From Lachnospiraceae bacterium UBA6998 (GTDB lineage: Bacteria; Bacillota; Clostridia; Lachnospirales; Lachnospiraceae), in contig DJXS01000093.1 in the NCBI GenBank assembly GCA_002448395.1, positions 1 through 5,286 of the forward strand: DNA of 5,286 nucleotides, given 5' to 3'. Of this stretch, positions 1-4,987 are shown piece by piece. A model generated the notes under the pieces. The model was given only the letters and a program-made list of their open reading frames with translations. It did no database searches and was not told the DNA's origin. Both the position numbers and the translations under genes were made by a program. Numbering within the stretch: position 1 is the first letter of the stretch; each line of letters begins with the position of its first letter.

Positions 1-57
1 CGTGAACCGGTGTATTACTGTGCATACAGGATACCACATTTAAGAAAGGACCAAGCT

Positions 58-1704
58 ATGATCAAAAACCAGTGGTATGCAGTGCTTTCTTCCCATCAGC
101 TTAAGAAGGGGCAGGTACTGGGGGCAAGGAGATTTGGAGAGAATCTGGTCTTTTACAGGACAGGGAAGGGGCAGATCGGATGCGCGAACGGCTTGTGCCC
201 GCACAGGAAGGCGTCACTGGCAAAAGGAAGGATGGAGAAGGATCATATAAAGTGTCCTTTTCACGGAATCGAATATGACGCCACGGGGAAATGTGTTTAT
301 ATTCCTTCGGAAGGGAAGGCGGCGGCAGCTGATTATGCGCGCTTTCATTTGGAGAGTTATCCGGTTCGGGAGATCGGCGGGATCGTGTTTGTCTGGTATG
401 GAGATGAGGAGCCGAGCGGGGAGCCGGACTATTTTGACGTGATGGTGGATAAGAGTTTCACTTACGACCAGGTGGACGATTTGTGGAACGTGGACTATTC
501 GAGGGTGATCGAGAATCAACTGGATGTGTCCCACCTTGCATTCGTGCACCACAATACGATCGGGCGCGGCGGGAAGACGCTGTGTAACGGTCCTATGGTG
601 CGGTGGCTCGACGGGAATACGATGCAGACGAGTGCCAACAATGAGAAGGACAACGGACAGAAGCCCAAGCCTGCGGAGGAATGTGAGATCAAGGAAACGA
701 ATCTGACCTTTAAGTTTCCGAATCTGTGGCTCAATCATGTGACGGATAAGATCATGATTTTGGCCTATTTTGTCCCGGTGGATGATGCGCATGCAATTAT
801 TTCGCTGCGCTTTTATAATAAGATCACCGGGGTTAAGACGGTCGACAAGATGATCGCATGGCTGGGGAGCAGGGCGAACACGATCGTGGAGCGACAGGAC
901 AAGCGTATTGTCGAGACGCAGCGTCCCGTGAAGACGGGGATGAAAATCGGGGAATGCCTGGTGCAGGCGGACCTGCCGATTGTGGAGTACAGGATAAAGA
1001 GGAGCGCGCTTCAGAATAAAAAAGAAACTGCAGCTGAGGCACCGGGGAAGAGAGGAGGACGGCAAATGGTAGAAATGAACACAAAGGCGATGTACAAACT
1101 TTCATATGGACTATTTGTCTGTACGGCGGTGAGAGGGGAGAAGATGAATGGCTGTATAATCAACACGGCTGTTCAGGTGGCGTCTGAGCCGAACCGGATC
1201 TCGATTGCGATCAATAAGTCCAATTATACGCATGACATGGTGGCTGAGACGGGGATGTGCAACGTGTCGGTGATCAGTAATGATGCGGATTTTGCACTGT
1301 TCAAGCATTTCGGATTCCAGTCGGGGAGAGATACAAACAAGTTTGCGGAGTACCCTGCAGAGTCTTATGAGATTGCAGAGAACGGAATTCCGTATATCAC
1401 AGCCGGGACGAATGCTTACTTCTCGCTGAAGGTGGAGAGTAAGGTGGATCTGGGCTCTCACACGCTGTTTATCTGCGAGCCGACCTTTATGACGGTGCTC
1501 TCAGATGCGCCTTCCTGCACGTATGAGTACTATCAGAATAATATCAAGCCGAAGCCGCAGGCGGTCGGTGCGACGCCGAAAGGAGAGACGATCTGGAGGT
1601 GTCTGATCTGCGGGTATGAATGGGTCGGAGAGGAGCTGCCAGATGATTTCATCTGCCCCATCTGCAAGCATCCGAAGGCGGATTTTGAGAAGACTGTTCG
1701 TTAA
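58..1704 (+). CDS. Rieske oxygenase - flavin reductase - rubredoxin fusion protein
   Basis: A 548-residue three-module redox protein. Residues about 1-110 are a Rieske [2Fe-2S] domain with the ligand pairs C47-x-H49 and C66-x2-H69. Residues about 120-335 match the catalytic domain of aromatic-ring-hydroxylating oxygenase alpha subunits: bridging D156, iron ligands H159 and H164 (D-x2-H-x4-H) and probable third ligand D281. Residues about 341-495 are an FMN-binding split-barrel flavin reductase, with the NGCIINTAVQV stretch near 364-374. Residues 512-548 are a rubredoxin with C515/C518 and C533/C536. The last two modules together equal the high-molecular-weight rubredoxin (Hrb) of acetogenic clostridia, which passes NADH electrons to flavodiiron proteins. 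Here they probably feed the Rieske centre, giving a self-sufficient monooxygenase, demethylase or dioxygenase; the substrate cannot be read from sequence. The start at 58 is chosen for AAAGGA at 45-50, seven bases upstream; an in-frame GTG at 10 lacks a site. It is cytoplasmic, with no signal peptide. The domain calls are firm; the joint function is inference. Confidence 0.9.
   Translation: MIKNQWYAVLSSHQLKKGQVLGARRFGENLVFYRTGKGQIGCANGLCPHRKASLAKGRMEKDHIKCPFHGIEYDATGKCVYIPSEGKAAAADYARFHLESYPVREIGGIVFVWYGDEEPSGEPDYFDVMVDKSFTYDQVDDLWNVDYSRVIENQLDVSHLAFVHHNTIGRGGKTLCNGPMVRWLDGNTMQTSANNEKDNGQKPKPAEECEIKETNLTFKFPNLWLNHVTDKIMILAYFVPVDDAHAIISLRFYNKITGVKTVDKMIAWLGSRANTIVERQDKRIVETQRPVKTGMKIGECLVQADLPIVEYRIKRSALQNKKETAAEAPGKRGGRQMVEMNTKAMYKLSYGLFVCTAVRGEKMNGCIINTAVQVASEPNRISIAINKSNYTHDMVAETGMCNVSVISNDADFALFKHFGFQSGRDTNKFAEYPAESYEIAENGIPYITAGTNAYFSLKVESKVDLGSHTLFICEPTFMTVLSDAPSCTYEYYQNNIKPKPQAVGATPKGETIWRCLICGYEWVGEELPDDFICPICKHPKADFEKTVR
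1053..1068 (+). promoter_or_regulatory. Internal Shine-Dalgarno and in-frame ATG at the oxygenase/Hrb junction
   Basis: AGGAGG at 1053-1058 stands seven bases before an in-frame ATG at 1066, inside the fusion gene. Initiation here would give a 212-residue flavin reductase-rubredoxin protein (1066-1704), close in length and domain order to stand-alone Hrb proteins (about 230 residues). The site encodes the linker residues GKRGGRQ (330-336), in a low-complexity Lys/Ala/Gly/Arg stretch between two folded domains. The layout looks like two genes, oxygenase and hrb, joined by loss of the first gene's stop codon while the second gene's ribosome-binding site was kept. The motif and frame are seen directly; use of the start in the cell is inferred. 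Confidence 0.6.
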
Positions 1705-1775
1705 GCAGGCAAGGGGACGCAAAAGCCAAATCTGGCATGTCCGGACTTCAGGACCGCTGCAATGAGGCGGCCGCC

Positions 1776-2534
1776 TTACAGCTCAGGTTCAGATTTAAGA
1801 AGCATGCCCAGCGATGTCTCCCTGTCATCTTCCTCTTTGTCGGCTATGGCTTCGTAGGTTGAGAGCACTGTTTTGGCCCAGTTTAAGCGGCACTGGTAGG
1901 CGCGGCCGGTGAAGATGCCGCCCAGTACGGTGTAAGCGATTAAATAGTGCCAATCGCCGTGATGTACGAACAGTACGATGAAGATTCCGATCAGGGTAAG
2001 TATATAGAAAGCACAGGACAGCTGCTCGAAGAATGTGGCCGCCTCGCTGTAGCGGCTGGCTTTGCTGCCGTAGCCTTTGACCGAATTGCTGTACTCGCAA
2101 TAGTCGATGAAGTAGCTGCACATCTCTTTGTTGTTCGGATCAAAGTCGCCCTGGTTCTTCTTCTTGAACAGCTTATCTGCCAGTTCGGTGACTTCAATGC
2201 GCCTGTGCGCGTTGGAGATAATGGGCTTTTCCTGCGGCTCTTTCCCTTCATTGTCGATGGTGGCCAGGCAGCGGCTTGCGATGTTTGACTTGAGCCACTT
2301 GAAGGAGAATTCCTGGATACTTTGCAGCGCGCAGCCGAAGAGGTAACACATGAGGCAGGCTACGATTGCCTTTTCAATGTCTTTTTCCAGGCCGAGCTTC
2401 AAATAGAAGATATCGGGAGCGTACCGGTCCAGGATAGGGGAGATTCCGTACAGCAGCACGGAGCCTGATATGATGACGTTAAAGAAACCGACGATACTCA
2501 GCTTATCTATAATACCTGCAGTTAATTTGTCCAT
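1776..2534 (-). CDS. Four-helix membrane protein of unknown function
   Basis: This 252-residue protein is not recognised as a named family. Hydrophobic segments at about 14-34, 55-73, 173-192 and 196-212 predict four membrane helices arranged as two hairpins. Between them lies a polar domain (about 74-170) rich in Lys, Glu and Asn, with several Cys residues (C139, C146), and the tail (about 228-252) is acidic. With no cleavable signal and positively charged segments after helix 2 (K79, K82, R88), the central domain and both ends are probably cytoplasmic. The start is supported by AAGGA (2541-2545 on the complement) six bases upstream and by a strong promoter at 2604-2631. The gene converges on the oxygenase gene with a 71-base gap and has no partner gene on its strand in the window. 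The two-hairpin-plus-soluble-domain layout occurs in sensor or effector membrane proteins, but nothing here fixes a role. Confidence 0.8.
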   Translation of the reverse strand: MDKLTAGIIDKLSIVGFFNVIISGSVLLYGISPILDRYAPDIFYLKLGLEKDIEKAIVACLMCYLFGCALQSIQEFSFKWLKSNIASRCLATIDNEGKEPQEKPIISNAHRRIEVTELADKLFKKKNQGDFDPNNKEMCSYFIDYCEYSNSVKGYGSKASRYSEAATFFEQLSCAFYILTLIGIFIVLFVHHGDWHYLIAYTVLGGIFTGRAYQCRLNWAKTVLSTYEAIADKEEDDRETSLGMLLKSEPEL

Positions 2535-2603
2535 ATTAGATCCTTACCCTTTAATCAACTGATGAGCCGGGGGCCATCGCTATTTTGGTGCAATATATGG
2601 ATT

Positions 2604-2631
2604 ATTATACATATCTTCTGCAGAGTGTCAA
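2604..2631 (-). promoter_or_regulatory. Sigma-A type promoter of the four-helix membrane protein gene
   Basis: On the minus strand TTGACA (complement of 2626-2631) and TATAAT (complement of 2604-2609) are both perfect consensus hexamers with a 16-base spacer. Transcription would start near 2597, leaving a leader of about 60 bases before the ATG at 2534. Such a strong promoter suggests constitutive expression unless a repressor acts; no clear operator is visible beside it. Confidence 0.85.
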
Positions 2632-3054
2632 AAGAAACGATAATTATTGTTGCAGACACCTTGGTACCGTGTACCTTTGCCAAACATGTTGCCGAGTAGG
2701 GGCGGAGTACTAGGAAATAGTAAGATACATGAACCCTGGCTAAGTGTAGCTGACTTAAAAAAGAAGTAGTATTTCGTTAGTAAACGCGTCAAACATGATA
2801 TTCCGTTCATCTTTTAGAGACAAATATGGGTTTTTCAAAACCCTTTATTCTTTAAGTATGGCTGGAAACGTGATTTTGGACGAGAATTCGTTACTTAAAA
2901 CGATTAAGCAAACAAATATCATAAAACACTCAGCAAGACTTAGTAGCTGACACAGCTATGTTCCTAGATTCGGAGCCCGAGGTTACCACAATCTACGTCA
3001 ATACCAGCCGCCGCAAGAGGTTCACGCAAGGGCGGCGTAAGGAGGAGACATTGT
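2632..3054. other. AT-rich intergenic stretch without a convincing gene
   Basis: About 420 bases separate the divergent promoter at 2604-2631 from the small ORF at 3055. The part from about 2750 to 2950 is visibly richer in A and T than the flanking genes. It contains GGTAC-CGT-GTACC at 2663-2675; GGGTTT-TTCA-AAACCC at 2828-2843 followed by TTTATTCTTT, a weak plus-strand terminator shape; and TAGCTG-ACA-CAGCTA at 2944-2958. GCCGCC (3007-3012) can pair with GGCGGC (3031-3036) just before the ribosome-binding site of the small ORF and might influence its translation. A 9-base direct repeat GTAGCTGAC lies at 2746-2754 and 2943-2951. A 51-codon plus-strand reading frame (2795-2950) has no ribosome-binding site. 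I see no tRNA, known riboswitch, CRISPR or insertion-sequence end. No strong promoter for the small ORF was found, so it may be weakly or conditionally transcribed. Confidence 0.6.
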
Positions 3055-3174
3055 TTGCGAAAAAACATTACAGGACTTGACCGCAAGGTGGTGGATAAGA
3101 CAATGACCGCCATGAAAAAGGACGGATCCATCGTTTCACCGGTCCGCTGCAAGTGGGAGCCTGCCAAAAAATAA
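3055..3174 (+). CDS. Small basic protein, 39 residues, unknown function, TTG start
   Basis: A TTG codon at 3055 opens a 39-residue frame ending in TAA at 3172-3174. AAGGAGG at 3039-3045, nine bases upstream, is one of the strongest ribosome-binding sites in the window and is the main support for this gene. The product is basic and polar: it begins MRKNITGLDRKVVDK and ends VRCKWEPAKK, with one Cys and one Trp near the C-terminus and no membrane segment or signal peptide. The middle (about residues 8-22) could form an amphipathic helix. An in-frame ATG at 3103 lacks a good site. A palindrome and a hairpin terminator follow within 75 bases, consistent with a short single-gene transcript. I do not recognise the family. 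It could be a genuine conserved small protein or the tail of a decayed larger gene, since the frame is open back to 2968 without an ATG. Confidence 0.55.
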   Translation: MRKNITGLDRKVVDKTMTAMKKDGSIVSPVRCKWEPAKK

Positions 3175-3177
3175 TAC

Positions 3178-3197
3178 TATACAGCGCGTGCTGTATA
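3178..3197. repeat. Perfect 8-bp inverted repeat (hairpin or operator)
   Basis: TATACAGC and GCTGTATA flank the four-base loop GCGT, only three bases after the stop of the small ORF. There is no following T-run, so it is not a terminator alone. As DNA it has the dimensions of a dimeric-repressor operator; as RNA it would be a 3' stabilising hairpin. It lies about 90 bases upstream of the candidate -10 box of the lipoprotein gene. Which role applies is not decidable from sequence. Confidence 0.5.
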
Positions 3198-3219
3198 TGA
3201 TACCGGGAAACAGGAGGGA

Positions 3220-3248
3220 AAGGAGCGCGACGGCGCTCCTTCCGTTTT
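3220..3248 (+). terminator. Rho-independent terminator after the small ORF
   Basis: AAGGAGCGC (3220-3228) pairs perfectly with GCGCTCCTT (3233-3241) around the loop GACG, a nine-pair GC-rich stem. It is followed by CCG and TTTT at 3245-3248. The T-run is short and three bases away, so strength may be moderate. It would end the transcript of the small ORF and insulate the downstream lipoprotein gene. Confidence 0.6.
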
Positions 3249-3286
3249 ATGCCACTTGCGTGTATCCTGTTCTGCGGGTTTGGGGT

Positions 3287-3292
3287 TATAAT
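3287..3292 (+). promoter_or_regulatory. Candidate -10 box for the lipoprotein gene
   Basis: TATAAT at 3287-3292 is a perfect -10 hexamer about 85 bases before the lipoprotein ATG and downstream of the terminator at 3220-3248, where a new promoter is expected. No good -35 hexamer lies at 16-18 bases upstream, so the promoter may need an activator or be weak. The position in context is the main support. Confidence 0.4.
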
Positions 3293-3376
3293 TCTCTCAT
3301 GAGTTGTTCGGAACTGAGAGGTATTACGTATGATCGCTATGCTGCGGCTTCAATTTTCACAGGGAGGAAATCGAAT

Positions 3377-3892
3377 ATGAAATCGCGTATGAATTCACAG
3401 ATGAAGAAACTGTTCGCAGCCCTGATCACTGTCAGTGTGGTTGTCAGTCTCCTGTCCGGATGCGGCGGCTCAAATGGATCCGGAGGATCCGGCGGTTCTG
3501 CGGGGGACCAGCAGGCACCTGCCCAAACTGCATCGCAGGGAGCCGGCGGAAGTTCGAATGAGAATGGCGCGCCGCCGACGGTAAGTGATGCGGAAAACAC
3601 GTATACTATCCTGGTTCAGGACGCCGAAGACGCGTCGCCGATTTCCGGCGCTGTGGTGCAGTTCTGCTCGAGTACCCAGTGTATGGTGAGGCGCACGGAC
3701 GCAACCGGCGCGGCTTCTTTTGAAGCTGATCCCGGAAGTTACACGGCCCATGTCCTCAAAGTGCCTGAGGGGTATGAGGTGACGGGAGAAGAAATTGCTC
3801 TGTCGGCCGATAACCGGACGGCAGTGTTTGCGATCCGCAAGGCGGGCGCGGCAAAAGAGAGCGGCGCAATGACCGAATCCGTGCAATCGTAA
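3377..3892 (+). CDS. Lipoprotein with a single prealbumin/Cna-B-like beta domain
   Basis: The 171-residue product begins with a type II signal peptide: Lys/Arg-rich n-region, hydrophobic stretch 12-26, and lipobox L26-S27-G28-C29. C29 would be lipidated and the protein anchored on the outer face of the membrane. Residues 30-70 are a Gly/Ser/Gln/Ala-rich flexible linker. Residues about 75-154 read like a transthyretin-like, carboxypeptidase-regulatory or Cna-B beta sandwich: YTILVQDAED, then SGAVVQFC, TDATGAASFEADPGSY and HVLKVPEGYEV. C97 and C102 sit in a C-x4-C turn and could form a disulfide outside the cell. Start choice rests on GGGAGG at 3362-3367, nine bases upstream; the frame is open to 3188, but that segment overlaps a terminator and lacks a site. 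Such domains usually act as rigid surface stalks or binding modules; no enzyme motif is seen. The next gene's promoter begins two bases after its stop codon, so the two genes are probably separately controlled. Confidence 0.8.
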   Translation: MKSRMNSQMKKLFAALITVSVVVSLLSGCGGSNGSGGSGGSAGDQQAPAQTASQGAGGSSNENGAPPTVSDAENTYTILVQDAEDASPISGAVVQFCSSTQCMVRRTDATGAASFEADPGSYTAHVLKVPEGYEVTGEEIALSADNRTAVFAIRKAGAAKESGAMTESVQS

Positions 3893-3894
3893 AC

Positions 3895-3922
3895 TTGACT
3901 AACTTTTCGTGTACTTTATAAT
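3895..3922 (+). promoter_or_regulatory. Sigma-A type promoter of the DUF1269-type gene
   Basis: TTGACT (3895-3900) and TATAAT (3917-3922) are separated by 16 bases, five of six and six of six matches to consensus. Transcription would start near 3929, giving a leader of about 75 bases before the ATG at 4004. It begins immediately after the lipoprotein stop codon. Confidence 0.8.
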
Positions 3923-4003
3923 ACAAGGTAGGGGATTAAATTTCGTGGAGATACTTTTAGGTAAGTCAGAAAAATGAAAACAGGAGACTGGGAGGTAAAC
4001 GAA

Positions 4004-4729
4004 ATGCAAAATATTCTTGCGGCTTTATTCGAGAAAGAAAGTGAAGGCTTTCAGGCAATTACGGAGCTTCGTCAGAATCCGGTAGCGGACAAGTACGCGA
4101 TCCTTCAGATGGGTCTTGTAAAGAGGGAAGGAGACAAAATCCGGATCCTGGACAGCTTTGATTCCGGTAAGCACGAAGGAGAAGGCGCGGCGCTGGGCGG
4201 ACTGCTCGGCGGACTGGTAGGCATTCTGGGCGGACCGATCGGGGTGCTTATGATGGGATCTTACGGCGCTCTGATTGGCGGAACCGCCGGCGCTCTGGAC
4301 TCCTGGGATGATGCAGCGCTTCTGGAGATGGTTGCCTCCAAGATGGTAGACGGAGAAGTGGCTCTGATCGCCCTTACGGACGAGGAAGATGAGAGCGCCC
4401 TGGATCAGTGCTTCAGCAAATTCACTGTGGAGATCGCCCGCTATGATGCCGCCGCGATCGCCGAAGAAGTGGATGAACTGGAAGACAGGCAGGCCGAAGA
4501 TGCAAGGCTCGCCGTAAGAGAGCTGCGTCAGGCAAGGCTGAAAGGCTATCAGGGAAAAGCGGAAGAAGCGAAAGAGAAGATCGAGGCTGATTTCCAGAAG
4601 CTGAAAGATTCTGCAGCGGAGACAAAAGAGGCCATTAAAGAATCGGCAGCGGAGACAAAAGAGGCTATCAAAGAGACGGTAGCGGAGACAAAAGAGCTCA
4701 TTAAAGAGAATGCAGAAGAGAACAAATAA
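4004..4729 (+). CDS. DUF1269-family glycine-rich protein with C-terminal 11-mer repeat coiled coil
   Basis: A 241-residue protein. Residues 1-150 fit the DUF1269 family of membrane-associated proteins: an N-terminal alpha/beta segment with a GDKIRILD strand, a glycine-zipper hydrophobic stretch (about 62-98, many GG and GxxxG steps) able to form one or two tight membrane helices, and a second alpha/beta segment (GEVALIALTDEED, 117-129). Residues about 150-241 are a long charged Ala/Glu/Lys helix ending in three 11-residue units (203-235; SAAETKEAIKE twice, then TVAETKELIKE), like the repeats of group 3 LEA proteins and apolipoproteins, which lie along membranes or form coiled coils. The start at 4004 is preferred over ATG 3974 because GGGAGG (3990-3995) stands eight bases upstream. 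The gene is monocistronic, with its own promoter and probable terminator. Family function is unknown; a role in envelope or desiccation-type stress is only a guess from the repeats. Confidence 0.8.
   Translation: MQNILAALFEKESEGFQAITELRQNPVADKYAILQMGLVKREGDKIRILDSFDSGKHEGEGAALGGLLGGLVGILGGPIGVLMMGSYGALIGGTAGALDSWDDAALLEMVASKMVDGEVALIALTDEEDESALDQCFSKFTVEIARYDAAAIAEEVDELEDRQAEDARLAVRELRQARLKGYQGKAEEAKEKIEADFQKLKDSAAETKEAIKESAAETKEAIKETVAETKELIKENAEENK
4610..4708 (+). repeat. Three tandem 33-bp coding repeats
   Basis: Units 4610-4642, 4643-4675 and 4676-4708 each encode an 11-residue helix repeat with the core AETKE-x-IKE. The block GCGGAGACAAAAGAG is identical in all three, while flanking codons differ, consistent with fairly recent in-frame duplication plus drift. 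An older, degenerate unit (KAEEAKEKIEA, residues 185-195) precedes them. Copy number could vary between strains. Confidence 0.85.
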
Positions 4730-4783
4730 TTCAGCGTCGGAATTTCGCACACTGTGTTTTGACATCCGGACATAATCTACAAC

Positions 4784-4804
4784 AGGCGGGTCCCCCGGTT
4801 TTTT
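4784..4804 (+). terminator. Probable terminator of the DUF1269-type gene
   Basis: CGGG (4787-4790) pairs with CCCG (4794-4797) around the loop TCC, with weak outer pairs, and is followed directly by six T (4799-4804). The stem is short but all GC and the T-run is good. It lies 55 bases after the stop codon. Confidence 0.45.
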
Positions 4805-4831
4805 GAAACTGAGGGGCTCGCGTTTTATTAA
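4803..4831 (+). promoter_or_regulatory. Candidate promoter for the dipeptidase gene
   Basis: TTGAAA (4803-4808) and TATTAA (4826-4831) are spaced by an optimal 17 bases; matches to consensus are five and four of six. It overlaps the end of the preceding terminator's T-run. Transcription near 4838 would give a leader of about 150 bases. A near-repeat, CTGAGG-x2-4-CGCG, occurs at 4809-4822 inside the spacer and at 4834-4847 just downstream of the -10 box, where a regulator could bind. Confidence 0.45.
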
Positions 4832-4909
4832 ATCTGAGGACTTCGCGCCCCGCGGCAGGCGCACGGCGGGAGTAAGGGGTCTGTGTAGTGGTATAGCTAA
4901 GTTGTAACG

Positions 4910-4942
4910 CCTATCCATGAGTACTTCATGAAGAGTGATAGG
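4910..4942 (+). promoter_or_regulatory. Nested hairpin in the dipeptidase leader
   Basis: CCTATC (4910-4915) pairs with GATAGG (4937-4942). Directly inside, CATGA (4916-4920) pairs with TCATG (4926-4930) around the loop GTACT, leaving a six-base bulge (AAGAGT) on the 3' side. The bulged 11-pair element sits about 45 bases before the start codon. It matches no riboswitch class I know and has no T-run; it could be a protein-binding or stability element. The pairing is seen; a function is inference. Confidence 0.45.
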
Positions 4943-4987
4943 AGGGCCCGCTCTAAGAACTCTAAATAGTCTGCGAGGAGAAATATG

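Noticed and set aside
10..57. In-frame GTG start at 10 extending the Rieske protein by 16 residues
   Set aside because: No ribosome-binding site precedes it, whereas AAAGGA precedes the ATG at 58 and family proteins begin close to the KNQWYAV stretch.
214..1065. Long 283-codon minus-strand frame opposite the Rieske domain
   Set aside because: Antisense to a well-supported gene with intact catalytic motifs; the translated product is His/Arg/Leu-rich without domain features.
1721..1736. Minus-strand terminator for the membrane protein gene (GCCA-GATT-TGGC then TTTT)
   Set aside because: The stem has only four pairs; too weak to claim, although position and T-run are suitable.
1766..1775. Self-complementary GGCGGCCGCC between the convergent genes
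   Set aside because: A ten-base GC palindrome without loop or T-run; expected by chance in GC-rich DNA.
2628..2810. Minus-strand 60-residue frame upstream of the membrane protein gene
   Set aside because: It overlaps the -35 box of the promoter at 2604-2631, has no ribosome-binding site, and its composition looks random.
2795..2950. Plus-strand 51-codon frame beginning MIFRSSFRDK
   Set aside because: No Shine-Dalgarno before either ATG (2795 or 2858), a hairpin with a T-rich tail falls within it, and no recognisable domain is present; possibly a gene remnant.
4759..4776. TTGACA at 4759-4764 with CATAAT at 4771-4776 as a promoter
   Set aside because: The spacer is only six bases and there is no -10-like hexamer at 16-18 bases.
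4878..4942. tRNA-like stretch containing GTGTAGTGGTATAGC
   Set aside because: It resembles a D-arm only; there is no T-loop GTTCGAATC-type motif, no acceptor stem pairing and no CCA.
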